Below, in pieces: positions 16,487 through 26,106 of a DNA stretch of 64,000 nt (the first letter of the stretch is position 1; every line of letters begins with the position of its first letter). Under the pieces are notes generated by a model. That model saw only the letters and a program-made list of their open reading frames with translations. It did not search any database and had not been told where the DNA came from. A program made the position numbers and the translations under genes. The DNA lies in the NCBI RefSeq assembly GCF_002483205.1, contig NZ_DLHM01000001.1:186001-250000 (forward strand). The letters are read 5' to 3'. Source of the DNA: Flavihumibacter sp. UBA7668 (GTDB taxonomy: Bacteria > Bacteroidota > Bacteroidia > Chitinophagales > Chitinophagaceae).

Positions 16487-19400
16487 TTATAATCTGATCA
16501 ATTGCCTGGAATGAACAGCTGTTTGTCCGTCGCGCAAACGGAGTATCAGCCGGTAAACATAGACTCCCGGGGGCACCGGAAATCCTTTTTCATTCTTTCC
16601 ATTCCAATCCATGTAGGAACGGTTTCCATTGGCAATTATTGTACCGTTTATTATTTTCAGTAACTGTCCCTGTAGTGAAAAAAGCTCAATGGATGCCTCC
16701 ATCGGCACTTCTTTCTGATTATGTGAAAACACAAAGCGAACGGCCCCTGTGGAGGGATTTGGCCAAACGCCGAGCTGCTCTACTACCAGTGAGGTTGCCG
16801 CCCGAACCCGAAACTCAAGGGAAGTTTCCGAGCTGTTATTCAGCAAATCCCAGGCTTTAACCCGAAGCCGATGCCTTCCTTCCGGTAATGCAGGCAATTG
16901 AAACCGCAGCCTGCCCGACTGGTAGGTATCCGCATCCGCCTCAAAAAAAGCATTCAGGTTCAGCGGCTCATTCGTATTATCATCCAGCACAAGCGTGATA
17001 TCATGCCCAAATCCACTACCCAACACATTGATTCCGGAACTATCCGCCAATTGCAAGAATAAAACCGGCCGGTCCCGAACCAGGTCACCCGATCGGAACA
17101 GGGTATCATTCAAATGAGCCAGGATGGATGGCCCTTCGGTATCAACCGGTGGTGGTGCCGAGCCGGCAATACTCAACTCGCTGAATCCTCCCTGCGCATC
17201 CGTTACACTATCCATTGCATAATACTGGATCCGGAATTTGCCTTCCTGATAATTAATATCACGGGGGATGAAAAACGAAAATTCGAATATCCCATCGGTT
17301 ACCCTTGCCTGTCCCCGAAACAGGGCCCGATCCTGAACCGGAAAACGGATAACCGGACTGGAGGGATCATTTCCCAAGGTCTGCTTTTCATAGGGCTGAT
17401 CCAGTACCACCGGAAAGACCCAGCCATTAAAACCGGTCAGCAGCTGTCCGTTTCGGTCAGCTATTTGCCCCTTTACCCTTACCTCCTCCAGCGCTTTCAG
17501 CGTATCAACTCCTTCCGTTACCAACCGATCATTAATATGGGTTGTTAACACCTGGTGTTCGGGGAACGACAGGGTTAAAGCAGGATCGCCCAACAGTGTA
17601 AATTTCAAATTATTAAAGATATCCCCTGAGTTGGCATAGGTGCGATTTTTTGCTTCTCTGGCAGCTTCCCCCAGCGTCCGGTACCGTCCATTCGGAAGCC
17701 GCTCCAATGCCGCCTGCATATAATTTGAATTCAGGATCCGGTTACTATAGGCAAAAACCAGGCGGGTGGTTGTCATCAGTGCAATAGCGCCAGCCTTGGG
17801 TTTGGTAAGCAGGTATTCTCCAAGTGATTCAATAGTGGGATTATCATAGGGTGCAAAATCACAGGTAGCAGTCACAAAGAGTGGGAGCCGGCCATTTTGC
17901 TGCCATCCGTCTACAATGGATTGCTCCAAAATAACCTCATCTGCCAGGCGCCGAAAGCCACCGTGACCGGTATAATTCCAGATCAGGGTTCCTTTTTGCA
18001 TCTGGTCGCTGATGGCCTGGTTTACCTGCGGATACCGGCTTCCGGAAGCATTGCTTTCCTGTGGAAAAGCATCCAGGTAGATTTTCTGTTGCAGAAACCG
18101 GTCATTGGTACTGGCCGCGAGTTGGGTAATTCCCTCCATATCCTGCAGGTGCAGGTTGCCGTCTTCATCATCTGCGATAAAAGTCAGTTCATTCCGCCAG
18201 GTTCCACGGCCGGAGGGTTCCTTATAAGCCATCAGTTTATCAATATAAGCATTGGCTGCGGCTACTGTAGCTACCGGAATTCTGCCAATTGAAATATCCA
18301 GCAGATTCGTTTGCAATCCGCCGTTGATATCTTCCACATCATCCAGAAATCCAAAAAAATCATCACTTACATAGGTGCTTAGTGGATCCAGCGAAAAACT
18401 GCTTTGATAGGAAGGGATGCCCGGCAGACTGCCTTCGATTCTGTTTTTAGGATCAAAGGAGGCATCACCGAAAAGCAGGAGGTAGGCCGGCCGTTGGCTG
18501 CTATCGCCTTCGGAACGGTCAAAAAACATTTTAACGAAATCACGAATAGCAGCAGGGTCAGGAATACCAGCAGAAAATTCATGGTAAACCTGTTCAACTG
18601 GTACCACCAGGCTATTCATCCCATCCTGCAACTGATGCCAGCTGGCGAGACGCTGAGCGGGCTGCTCAAGTCCGGCTGCCGAAATAATCAGCAATTGGGG
18701 AGCTTCAACCCCATGCAGGTTTTGATTGGGGATTGGCTGGATTCGAATTGGTGCGGGCAGGCTCGCTTCCGGATTGAATATCAGGTATTCTTCCGGGTTT
18801 TCATGCAAGTCGGTAAACACAAGCGTATTGCCGATTAGCTGGGTGCGCATCCTTTCCGGCGAAAGGGCCTCAGAAATTTTCCAAACTTCCAGGGAAGCCG
18901 CCGCATTCGAAATTTCATATCGGGCTATTCTATCAGGTCCCATCCCCTCCCAGGTTCTGAAATCAACTGCCTGTGGGATCCATTCCAGTCTGCAATCAGC
19001 CAGTACTTCAAATCGATTCACCCAGCCAATGGCCGAACTGTTGGTTGACCCAAAACGAATGCTCAGGTTGAGGTTGGTTGTTGGCTGAAATTCCGTCACC
19101 AGGCTGCTTTCCCGGGCAAAAAGATCAAAACTGGAGGAACTGACGGGTGCTATGGTATGGGTTTCGATAACGGCACCATTTGCTGAAAAATCAAAACCGG
19201 CCGTTGCTCCAACCGACCGGGCGGCAACAGTTGATGCAAATCTTGCACGGCGATTGGGAACAAGAGCAGGAAGGGGAATGCTCAGGTTCAGTGACTGTGG
19301 CGATTCAGCCAGAAATCGCTCCCCATACCATTCCTGTCCGCCTGAGAGAAGATTAAACTGATCGGTTTCATGCCAGTAACGATATTGGTAGGAGGTAATG

Positions 19401-19900
19401 GTATGTGTTGGAGAGCCTGCATCCGGCCCGGTTTGAATTCGTTTTCCGGTACCGCCTGTAGTTATATAATGATAGGCTGTGTCAGAGTAGATATTTATAC
19501 GGTGCCTGAACCCTTTTACTGCAGGATCTGTTACCCAGTTATGGGGACCGGAAGAATAAAACAGCAGGTAATCGCCGGATTGAAACTGGCCATCGCCACC
19601 GTCCTGGACCCAAATGGAGAGTTCGGTGAGGTCATCCGTGTAGGAACCACCAGCAGATTCGGTAAGTTTTCCACCGGGGCGCCCAAAAATTCGTACCTGA
19701 TCAGCCGGAATAGGAAGGGAAAATCCCATAGACTGAAGGGCTGCACCATCAATTTTGTAGATGCCTGGTTCGGTGGTACCTACCTGAAACCAGTTACCGC
19801 CGGCCAACACAGATTGATTGGTATAGGTTCGCTGGGCAGGAAGTGGCAGAGCCCCTGTTACCAGGTAAAAAAAGAGTACTAAACGAAGGAAAGCCGGCAT
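16487..19900 (-). CDS. porU: Type IX secretion sortase PorU (C25 gingipain-like peptidase)
   Basis: A 1137-residue exported protein that cleaves the C-terminal sorting signal of type IX cargo at the cell surface. It has a signal peptide (LVLFFYLVTGALPLPAQ), an N-terminal beta-rich region, a C25 peptidase core with His646 in WNYTGHGGF and Cys680 in TATCDFAPYDNP, then Ig-like domains and a FlgD-type C-terminal region with the WNGKNEKGFPVPPGVYVYRL pattern. Both catalytic residues are present. It is divergent from gldJ (148-base gap) and precedes porV by 162 bases. Confidence 0.93.
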   Translation of the reverse strand: MPAFLRLVLFFYLVTGALPLPAQRTYTNQSVLAGGNWFQVGTTEPGIYKIDGAALQSMGFSLPIPADQVRIFGRPGGKLTESAGGSYTDDLTELSIWVQDGGDGQFQSGDYLLFYSSGPHNWVTDPAVKGFRHRINIYSDTAYHYITTGGTGKRIQTGPDAGSPTHTITSYQYRYWHETDQFNLLSGGQEWYGERFLAESPQSLNLSIPLPALVPNRRARFASTVAARSVGATAGFDFSANGAVIETHTIAPVSSSSFDLFARESSLVTEFQPTTNLNLSIRFGSTNSSAIGWVNRFEVLADCRLEWIPQAVDFRTWEGMGPDRIARYEISNAAASLEVWKISEALSPERMRTQLIGNTLVFTDLHENPEEYLIFNPEASLPAPIRIQPIPNQNLHGVEAPQLLIISAAGLEQPAQRLASWHQLQDGMNSLVVPVEQVYHEFSAGIPDPAAIRDFVKMFFDRSEGDSSQRPAYLLLFGDASFDPKNRIEGSLPGIPSYQSSFSLDPLSTYVSDDFFGFLDDVEDINGGLQTNLLDISIGRIPVATVAAANAYIDKLMAYKEPSGRGTWRNELTFIADDEDGNLHLQDMEGITQLAASTNDRFLQQKIYLDAFPQESNASGSRYPQVNQAISDQMQKGTLIWNYTGHGGFRRLADEVILEQSIVDGWQQNGRLPLFVTATCDFAPYDNPTIESLGEYLLTKPKAGAIALMTTTRLVFAYSNRILNSNYMQAALERLPNGRYRTLGEAAREAKNRTYANSGDIFNNLKFTLLGDPALTLSFPEHQVLTTHINDRLVTEGVDTLKALEEVRVKGQIADRNGQLLTGFNGWVFPVVLDQPYEKQTLGNDPSSPVIRFPVQDRALFRGQARVTDGIFEFSFFIPRDINYQEGKFRIQYYAMDSVTDAQGGFSELSIAGSAPPPVDTEGPSILAHLNDTLFRSGDLVRDRPVLFLQLADSSGINVLGSGFGHDITLVLDDNTNEPLNLNAFFEADADTYQSGRLRFQLPALPEGRHRLRVKAWDLLNNSSETSLEFRVRAATSLVVEQLGVWPNPSTGAVRFVFSHNQKEVPMEASIELFSLQGQLLKIINGTIIANGNRSYMDWNGKNEKGFPVPPGVYVYRLILRLRDGQTAVHSRQLIRL

Positions 19901-20048
19901 GGTAGGTCAAAAATAATATAAAGCCGTACGGATTTAAGATTTTGGCAAGAGTATTGATTGGTTTATCTGATTATATTCGCATTTGGTCGAAGGAAATAAC
20001 ACAATAATAGATAAACTGTCTCGTTATTACTATCTAAAACCAGCTTAA

Positions 20049-21623
20049 ATGGCTATCAATATGAACTGGAAAAACCTCACAATCCTTGTATCCTGTGCCG
20101 CTATGGTGGCTTCCTGTAAAAATGGGAAGTTATTTGGCAAAAAAGCCGAAAAATCGGACGTAACCGGTTGGAATTATAACGACAAAAACCAGGGAGGCTA
20201 TCAGGTCTCCAAAGAAAAAGAACAGAGAACCGGTCCGGGACTCGTTTTCGTTCAGGGTGGTACCTTTACCATGGGTGCTACTGAAGAGGATGTGATGGGC
20301 GATTGGAATAATATTCCCCGCCGTGTAACGGTGAATTCCTTTTATATCGACCAGTCTGAGGTAGCCAACGTACATTATCGCGAATATCTTTATTGGATCA
20401 ATACCGTTTTTGATGGTGACGAGCATGCTCCGATCCGCAACGGTGCACTGCCCGACACGCTGGTTTGGCGCAGTGAGCTGGCTTATAACGAGCCAATGGT
20501 GGAATACTATTTCCGCCACCCTTCCTACAATTATTATCCTGTGGTGGGTGTTACCTGGAAGCAGGCAAATGATTTTTGTTTGTGGAGAACGGACCGTGTG
20601 AATGAGCTGGAGTTGATTAAAAGAGGTTTTATCAACGACAAGTCGCTGAAAAATATCACTGGTATTGCGGAAGAAAATTTCAACACCAAATCTTACCTGA
20701 CAGGTGAATTCCAGGCAACTCCTGGTAAAGCAGCCAAGTCTAAAAAGAATACACTTAAGAATCCGAATGGTACACCACGTACCCAGGTTACTTTCGAAGA
20801 TGGTATCCTGTTGCCGAACTACCGTCTTCCAACAGAAGCAGAGTGGGAATATGCAGCACTGGGATATGTTAACCAGAATCCACAGCCTTCCAAGAAAGAA
20901 GGAAAGCGTGGTGAGGAACTCGTAGCCAATAAGCAGGTTTATAGCTGGAACAATAACGTAAATGGTTTGCGTGATACCCGTAAAGGCAGCTGGCAGGGTA
21001 CTTTCATGGCGAACTTCAAACGTGGTTCAGGTGATAACATGGGTGTTGCAGGTGGTCTGAATGACCGTGCTGTTTACACTGCTCCTGTTGAATCTTTCTT
21101 CCCGAATGGTTTTGGCATCTATAATATGAGCGGAAACGTGAATGAGTGGACGGGTGATGTGTATCGTCCATTATCACTGACCGACTTTGATGATGTTTCT
21201 CCTTATCGTGGTAACAAATATTCTACGGTTGATATCGATGCTTCTGAGAACAAACCTACAAGAGACAGTCTGGGTCGTATCAAATATCGGTTGATGACAG
21301 ATGATGAAAGTAAAGATCGTCGTAACTATCAGCGTGCTGATGTAATCAACTACCTGGATGGTGATTCTCTGATACAGGGAGTAAACTATGGTTACGGAAA
21401 AACAACCCTGATTGGCGACAAGAGCCGTGTAATTAAAGGTGGCAGCTGGAATGATCGTGCGTATTGGCTGAGTCCGGGTACACGTCGCTTCCTGGAAGAA
21501 GATCAGGCAAGTTCAACTGTAGGTTTCCGTTGTGCAATGGATCGTGTTGGTAGTCCGGAAGGAAACGGTCGCAAAACCGGTATCAACTACAAAAAGAGAA
21601 AACAGAATTCCCGTAAGAGATAA
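20049..21623 (+). CDS. gldJ: Gliding motility / type IX secretion lipoprotein GldJ
   Basis: A 524-residue lipoprotein with lipobox AMVASC near residue 23 and a formylglycine-generating-enzyme-like fold: LVFVQGGTFTMGA, LPTEAEWEYAALGY, MSGNVNEWTGDVY and IKGGSWNDRAYWLSPGTRRF. These features are shared by GldJ and GldK; the position beside porU and porV and the long basic inserts favour GldJ. FGE catalytic cysteines are not evident, as expected for a structural member. It should act at the periplasmic face of the outer membrane in motor and secretion-ring stability. A terminator follows 19 bases after the stop. Confidence 0.88.
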   Translation: MAINMNWKNLTILVSCAAMVASCKNGKLFGKKAEKSDVTGWNYNDKNQGGYQVSKEKEQRTGPGLVFVQGGTFTMGATEEDVMGDWNNIPRRVTVNSFYIDQSEVANVHYREYLYWINTVFDGDEHAPIRNGALPDTLVWRSELAYNEPMVEYYFRHPSYNYYPVVGVTWKQANDFCLWRTDRVNELELIKRGFINDKSLKNITGIAEENFNTKSYLTGEFQATPGKAAKSKKNTLKNPNGTPRTQVTFEDGILLPNYRLPTEAEWEYAALGYVNQNPQPSKKEGKRGEELVANKQVYSWNNNVNGLRDTRKGSWQGTFMANFKRGSGDNMGVAGGLNDRAVYTAPVESFFPNGFGIYNMSGNVNEWTGDVYRPLSLTDFDDVSPYRGNKYSTVDIDASENKPTRDSLGRIKYRLMTDDESKDRRNYQRADVINYLDGDSLIQGVNYGYGKTTLIGDKSRVIKGGSWNDRAYWLSPGTRRFLEEDQASSTVGFRCAMDRVGSPEGNGRKTGINYKKRKQNSRKR

Positions 21624-21642
21624 TCTTCTGAATACTATTCAT

Positions 21643-21672
21643 AAAGAGTCGCTGTTTGGCGGCTCTTTTTTA
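21643..21672 (+). terminator. Rho-independent terminator of gldJ
   Basis: A stem of AAAGAGTCGC (21643-21652) with GCGGCTCTTT (21659-21668), with one G-T pair, runs into six or more T residues. It lies just before the murF start at 21682, so murF may depend on partial read-through or a promoter inside this gap. Confidence 0.8.
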
Positions 21673-21681
21673 TTTTCGTGT

Positions 21682-22968
21682 ATGACCATCCCTGAAATTT
21701 ATCAACTGTTTTTACAATACCCTTCTGTTCAGACTGATACCAGAAAACTGAAAGAAGGTGATTTGTTCTTCGCGCTGAAAGGTGACCAGTTTAATGGCAA
21801 TACGTTTGCACAAAAAGCGCTCGAAGCCGGGGCTGCATATGCAATCATTGATGAGCCTGCATATAAAACCGATCATTGCACCATACTGGTAGATAATGTG
21901 TTGGTTTGCCTGCAACAACTGGCCTTGCATCATCGCAGGCAATTCAGCATTCCGGTCATTGCAATAACCGGCAGTAACGGAAAAACAACCACCAAGGAAT
22001 TGATTCATGAAGTATTGTCGACTAGGTATCGTACATACACAACTGCAGGTAATCTGAATAACCATATCGGTATTCCGTTAACCCTGCTTCGAATCAAACC
22101 CGATGCAGAAATGGCGGTAATTGAAATGGGTGCCAATCACCAGAAAGAAATCAGTTCCTATTGTACTTATACCGAGCCTACGCATGGGCTGATCACGAAC
22201 CTGGGGAAAGCGCATCTTGAAGGATTTGGAGGAGTGGAAGGGGTGCGCAAAGGCAAGGGAGAATTATTTGATTACCTGCGTGCGCGCGAAGCTACCGCTT
22301 TTGTCTGGTGGGATGATGAACATTTACGCCGTATGTCACTCGGCATTGAAACCATCATCCGTTATGGAACCAAAGAAGGTGATTTGGTTGGAAATGCAGT
22401 GAATGATCCATCAGGGCAACGTGAATTTCTTCAGGTCCAACTCACCAAAGGAATTGATATCGGATATATTTCCACCCAACTGGTAGGTGCTTATAATGCA
22501 CCTAATGTACTGGCAGCAGTTGCTGTTGGGAAATGTTTTGGGGTGGATGGTGAAGCGATTAAAAAAGCGATAGAATCTTATCTGCCTGAAAATAGCCGCA
22601 GTCAACTGATTAAACGGAATGGACAACACATTATTCTGGACGCCTATAATGCCAATCCATCCAGCATGCGGGCTGCTATCGCAAATTTCCAACAATTAAA
22701 GGTCACTAATAAAGTGTTGCTATTGGGCGCCATGGCAGAACTGGGAGAAGAAAGTTTGCAGGAACACCAGGCCATTATAGATCTAATTGCAGAAACGGAT
22801 TGGAAAGCGGTTGTATTGGTAGGTGGCGACTTCGGTAAACTGAAGCATCCCTTTATTCAATTACAGAATAGTTTGGAAGCGCATGACTGGCTGCTGAAGC
22901 AGGAATTACCCGATGCATATCTTCTTATCAAAGGATCAAGAAGTATGCAGATGGAAAAAGTGCTGTAA
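21682..22968 (+). CDS. murF: UDP-N-acetylmuramoyl-tripeptide--D-alanyl-D-alanine ligase
   Basis: A 428-residue cytosolic Mur ligase that adds D-Ala-D-Ala to the UDP-MurNAc-tripeptide. Domains in order are an N-terminal substrate domain (VQTDTRKLKEGDLFFALKG), the central ATPase with P-loop ITGSNGKTTTKEL and MGANHQKEI, and a C-terminal domain beginning near YLPENSRSQLIKRNGQHII and containing DAYNANPSSM. The open frame extends upstream to 21532 inside gldJ, but conservation begins at the ATG at 21682. The adjacency gldJ-murF links secretion and wall genes by position only. Confidence 0.94.
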   Translation: MTIPEIYQLFLQYPSVQTDTRKLKEGDLFFALKGDQFNGNTFAQKALEAGAAYAIIDEPAYKTDHCTILVDNVLVCLQQLALHHRRQFSIPVIAITGSNGKTTTKELIHEVLSTRYRTYTTAGNLNNHIGIPLTLLRIKPDAEMAVIEMGANHQKEISSYCTYTEPTHGLITNLGKAHLEGFGGVEGVRKGKGELFDYLRAREATAFVWWDDEHLRRMSLGIETIIRYGTKEGDLVGNAVNDPSGQREFLQVQLTKGIDIGYISTQLVGAYNAPNVLAAVAVGKCFGVDGEAIKKAIESYLPENSRSQLIKRNGQHIILDAYNANPSSMRAAIANFQQLKVTNKVLLLGAMAELGEESLQEHQAIIDLIAETDWKAVVLVGGDFGKLKHPFIQLQNSLEAHDWLLKQELPDAYLLIKGSRSMQMEKVL

Positions 22969-22975
22969 GCCGTTG

Positions 22976-22997
22976 AGGTGATATTAATCACCTTTTT
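22976..22997 (+). terminator. Rho-independent terminator of murF
   Basis: AGGTGAT (22976-22982), loop ATTA, ATCACCT (22987-22993), then TTTT. It starts 7 bases after the murF stop. The stem is short but perfect. Confidence 0.75.
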
Positions 22998-23013
22998 ATC
23001 CGATTACAAGGAG

Positions 23014-23021
23014 TAAATTTG
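23014..23021 (+). promoter_or_regulatory. Predicted -7 element upstream of the DUF983 gene
   Basis: TAAATTTG matches the Bacteroidota -7 consensus TAnnTTTG and sits 17 bases before the ATG at 23039, just after the murF terminator. The upstream TTTG element is not clear (a T-rich stretch only), so this is a weak call. Confidence 0.35.
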
Positions 23022-23038
23022 CAGAAAATCGGAAGGTT

Positions 23039-23506
23039 ATGGCAAAAACTTCGAATCGACCAGGCTATTTATCGACTGTATTAACCAATAGTTGTCCCCG
23101 TTGCCGGGAAGGAAAAATATTCGAATCCTCCAATCCATACCAATATGGAAAGATCCTGAAAATGAATGACCGTTGTCCTGTTTGCGGACAACCAACTGAA
23201 ATAGAAGTCGGGTTTTATTATGGTACCGCTTATGTTAGTTATGCATTAACTGTTGGTTTTTCAATATTCACATTTTTGGCCTGGTGGTTATTAATTGGAT
23301 TCTCGCTTGAAGATGGTGATTACCGGGTGTTATACTGGGGAATTACCAATGCAGTGCTGATGATTGTATTGCAACCGGTATTCATGCGCTTATCAAGATC
23401 AGTCTGGCTGAGTTGGTTTGTTAAATACGATCCCAACTGGAAATCGAAGGAAATAGACAAACAATCACTCGAAAGAGTAGTTTCAGAACACATGGGCGAC
23501 TGGTAA
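23039..23506 (+). CDS. DUF983 family membrane protein with Cys4 motif
   Basis: A 155-residue protein of the DUF983 family. The N-terminal part has CPRC at about residue 19 and CPVC at about 46, likely a small zinc-ribbon, followed by EVGFYYGTAYVSYALTVGFS and two or three membrane segments (FLAWWLLIGF; GITNAVLMIVLQPVFM). Its function is not established. It is read in the same direction as the following sensor kinase, 66 bases away, but no evidence ties them together. Confidence 0.82.
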   Translation: MAKTSNRPGYLSTVLTNSCPRCREGKIFESSNPYQYGKILKMNDRCPVCGQPTEIEVGFYYGTAYVSYALTVGFSIFTFLAWWLLIGFSLEDGDYRVLYWGITNAVLMIVLQPVFMRLSRSVWLSWFVKYDPNWKSKEIDKQSLERVVSEHMGDW

Positions 23507-23572
23507 GTTGCATCCATAAGCGGTAGCATTTCCCCCTGCATATACAATAATTTTACAGTTTGTGTAATTCAC

Positions 23573-24643
23573 ATGAACGACAGTAAAATCAGAATCTTTG
23601 GTGCAATGATAATGGGTGTTATCCATTATTGTTTCTTCATGATTGAGTTATTGGTATCTGTTCCGGATACCAGCTGGTTAATTCCAAAAACAATCGGCAC
23701 AACTGTTTTATTTGTAGTTACTCAATGGGAACCAACCCGATGGGTAGTAATGAATACCTATCGCAAATGGGGACATGAATTCAATTCCAGAAGAAAATGG
23801 ACCAATGCATTGGTCCTGATTCCTTTTGCTTTTCTGGTAGAGGCAGGCAGAATTCAGGTGGAAGACATCACCAATTACTGGACCAGTGAATCCCTGCACA
23901 AGTGGTCAATTTACCTCATAAACTTCAGAGTCAGCCTTATTTTTGTTTTTCTGCAGGTGGTATTTTATGAAAGTTTTTTTGCTTTTTATGAGAAGAACAA
24001 AACACAGCGGCAGGCAGAGCAGTTAAAGCGACTGAACCTGCAAATGCAGTACGATTCATTAAAGGTTCAGATCCAACCCCATTTCCTTTTTAATACCTTA
24101 AATACGCTGGTTGGATTAATTCAGCTGGACTCCAAAAGAGCAACCCGTTTTACAGAGGAACTTGCATTTGTATATCGCTATTTTCTTGCAGCCAATGAAA
24201 AACATACAGTACCACTTACGGAAGAAATTGATTTCACCTATGCCTATTATTATCTTTTTAAAACACGCTATCCGGAGGGATTAACAGTCGAATTTCCGGA
24301 GCAACTGAAAGAAGTGGAACAGTTCAGCATTCCTACTTTAAGTCTTCAGTTATTGGTTGAAAATGCAATCAAACATAATATTGTTTCCAATCAGCGGCCA
24401 CTATGTATAAAAATTGAATTGTCGATCGACAAAAGGCAATTGATAGTATCCAACAATCTTCAACGAAAAAAGAATTCAGCAGGATCGGGAAAAGGGCTGG
24501 CGCATTTAAAAAAGAAATTCGCCTTGCTGGGTTTGCCTGATTTGTCAATTCAGGAAACCGCAACTGTTTTCTATGCAAAAATCCCCCTGCTTCCTTCCAT
24601 TCATATTTATAAAATGAATACACATGAATATAGCCATCATTGA
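23573..24643 (+). CDS. LytS-type sensor histidine kinase (pair 2)
   Basis: A 356-residue membrane kinase with about four hydrophobic segments in residues 8-135, then a coiled linker (KNKTQRQAEQLKRLNLQMQ) and the His_kinase domain with His170 in VQIQPHFLFNTLNTLVG. The ATPase part shows LQLLVENAIKHNIV and GSGKGLAHLKKKF. No extracytoplasmic sensory domain is obvious. Its 3' end overlaps the response regulator start by 20 bases, the same coupling as pair 1. The signal is unknown. Confidence 0.92.
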   Translation: MNDSKIRIFGAMIMGVIHYCFFMIELLVSVPDTSWLIPKTIGTTVLFVVTQWEPTRWVVMNTYRKWGHEFNSRRKWTNALVLIPFAFLVEAGRIQVEDITNYWTSESLHKWSIYLINFRVSLIFVFLQVVFYESFFAFYEKNKTQRQAEQLKRLNLQMQYDSLKVQIQPHFLFNTLNTLVGLIQLDSKRATRFTEELAFVYRYFLAANEKHTVPLTEEIDFTYAYYYLFKTRYPEGLTVEFPEQLKEVEQFSIPTLSLQLLVENAIKHNIVSNQRPLCIKIELSIDKRQLIVSNNLQRKKNSAGSGKGLAHLKKKFALLGLPDLSIQETATVFYAKIPLLPSIHIYKMNTHEYSHH

Positions 24644-25376
24644 AGATGAAAAAATTGCAAGAACCCACCTGCAGCAATTAATTGAAGAACTTGACGGACA
24701 AATAACTGTTGTCAAAACGCTGGACAGTGTAACATCTGCGGTAGAGTACCTGGGATCAGACAAATCGATAGACCTGCTGTTTATGGATATTGAATTGGGC
24801 GATGGGCAGAGTTTTGAAATAGTGGAACAGCTCAATCTGGAAATTCCGATAATTTTTACTACTGCCTATGAAAGCTATGCCTTAAAAGCATTCAAAAACC
24901 TGAGCGTTGATTACCTGCTGAAGCCAATTAAAAAAGAAGAGCTTTGGGAAGCATTGAACAAGTATAAAAAACATTACAAGGAAAACAACAAGTATATTCA
25001 TCCACTTACTCAATTGCAGGTTCAGTTAACCGGCAAATACAAAGCAAGGTTTCTGGCAAAATTAGGTTCCCGTATGGTTTCAGTTCCTGTTGAAACCATT
25101 GCTTATTTTTTTACAAAGGAACGACTTCAATATATAAAAACGCTGAATGGCAAAGAGCTACTGATTGACAAGCCACTGGATGAAATTGAAAGCGTGCTGG
25201 ATCCCTCTAAATTTTTTCGGGCAAACAGACAATTTATCCTTTCTTATGCAGCCATTAAAAAAACCCAGGCCTGGTTAAATGGTAAACTTAAAGTAGGTAT
25301 TGAACCGGTTCCCTACGAAGAAATTATAATCAGCCGCTTACGGGCAGCTGATTTTAAAAAATGGCTGGGTGAATAG
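24624..25376 (+). CDS. LytTR-family response regulator (pair 2)
   Basis: A 250-residue regulator: receiver domain with Asp55 in LLFMDIELGDG, Thr in FTTAYESYALKAFKNL and Lys in YLLKPIKK, and a LytTR DNA-binding domain (about residues 145-250; AYFFTKERLQYIKTLNG, FFRANRQFILSY). It is coupled to the kinase just upstream. It faces the SDR gene convergently with a 9-base gap. Confidence 0.92.
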   Translation: MNIAIIEDEKIARTHLQQLIEELDGQITVVKTLDSVTSAVEYLGSDKSIDLLFMDIELGDGQSFEIVEQLNLEIPIIFTTAYESYALKAFKNLSVDYLLKPIKKEELWEALNKYKKHYKENNKYIHPLTQLQVQLTGKYKARFLAKLGSRMVSVPVETIAYFFTKERLQYIKTLNGKELLIDKPLDEIESVLDPSKFFRANRQFILSYAAIKKTQAWLNGKLKVGIEPVPYEEIIISRLRAADFKKWLGE

Positions 25377-25385
25377 TTTAAAAAC

Positions 25386-26102
25386 TCAGGGATTCGTTGA
25401 AAAAATACTGGCTTCTTTTAATAATAACCGGGGATGCAATTTTAGTTGGGCAATAATGAGTTCTGCAAAATCTTCTGGATGCATGACTCTTTCAGGATCT
25501 CCCTTGATTAAATTGGCACTGTTGGCAAGGTCTGTTACAATAGTACTTGGTGCCAGTGCAGTAACCCTGATATTAAATTTTCTTACTTCCTGCATCAAAC
25601 TTTCTGAAAGTCCGAATACGCCGAATTTGGAAGCGCTGTAGGCACTTGTTACAGCACTCCCCGACTTGCCTGCTGTGGAAGAAATATTGATAATATCTCC
25701 CGACTTCGCCGCAATCATTTCCGGCAGAACTGCGCGTGTAACATAATACACACCAAAGAGATTAACCTTAACCTGTTGTTCCCACACTTCCGGATCCAGT
25801 TCAAGAAATCCGCCAAAAGTTCCGGTACCTGCATTGTTGATAAGAATATCAAATTTCCCAAGGGCAAGCCTTAAGGAGCTGACTGCCTTTTCTACAGCCA
25901 GGCGATCACTGACGTCAGCCGTTGCATACGCTGCTTTGCCACCATTCTTAATTATTTCATCTGCCAGTTGCTGCACATCCTTTTCAGTTCTTGCCAATAA
26001 CCCAACGGTTACGCCTTCTGCAGCTAATGCCTGCGCAATGGCTTTTCCAATTCCCTTACCAGCGCCTGTTATCAGGGCTATTTTATTTTTTAAACTTTGC
26101 AT
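25386..26102 (-). CDS. Short-chain dehydrogenase/reductase (3-ketoacyl-ACP reductase-like)
   Basis: A 238-residue classical SDR. It has the NAD(P)-binding ALITGAGKGIGKAIA, the structural NNAGTG motif, the catalytic Ser in INISSTAGKSGS and the YSASK catalytic Tyr/Lys pair. An Arg in LLARTEKD suggests NADPH preference. The closest well-known type is the FabG-like group, but many such single genes act on other ketones or sugars, so the substrate is open. It is read leftward, 4 bases after the ORF6N gene ends. Confidence 0.88.
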   Translation of the reverse strand: MQSLKNKIALITGAGKGIGKAIAQALAAEGVTVGLLARTEKDVQQLADEIIKNGGKAAYATADVSDRLAVEKAVSSLRLALGKFDILINNAGTGTFGGFLELDPEVWEQQVKVNLFGVYYVTRAVLPEMIAAKSGDIINISSTAGKSGSAVTSAYSASKFGVFGLSESLMQEVRKFNIRVTALAPSTIVTDLANSANLIKGDPERVMHPEDFAELIIAQLKLHPRLLLKEASIFSTNP

Positions 26103-26106
26103 ATGC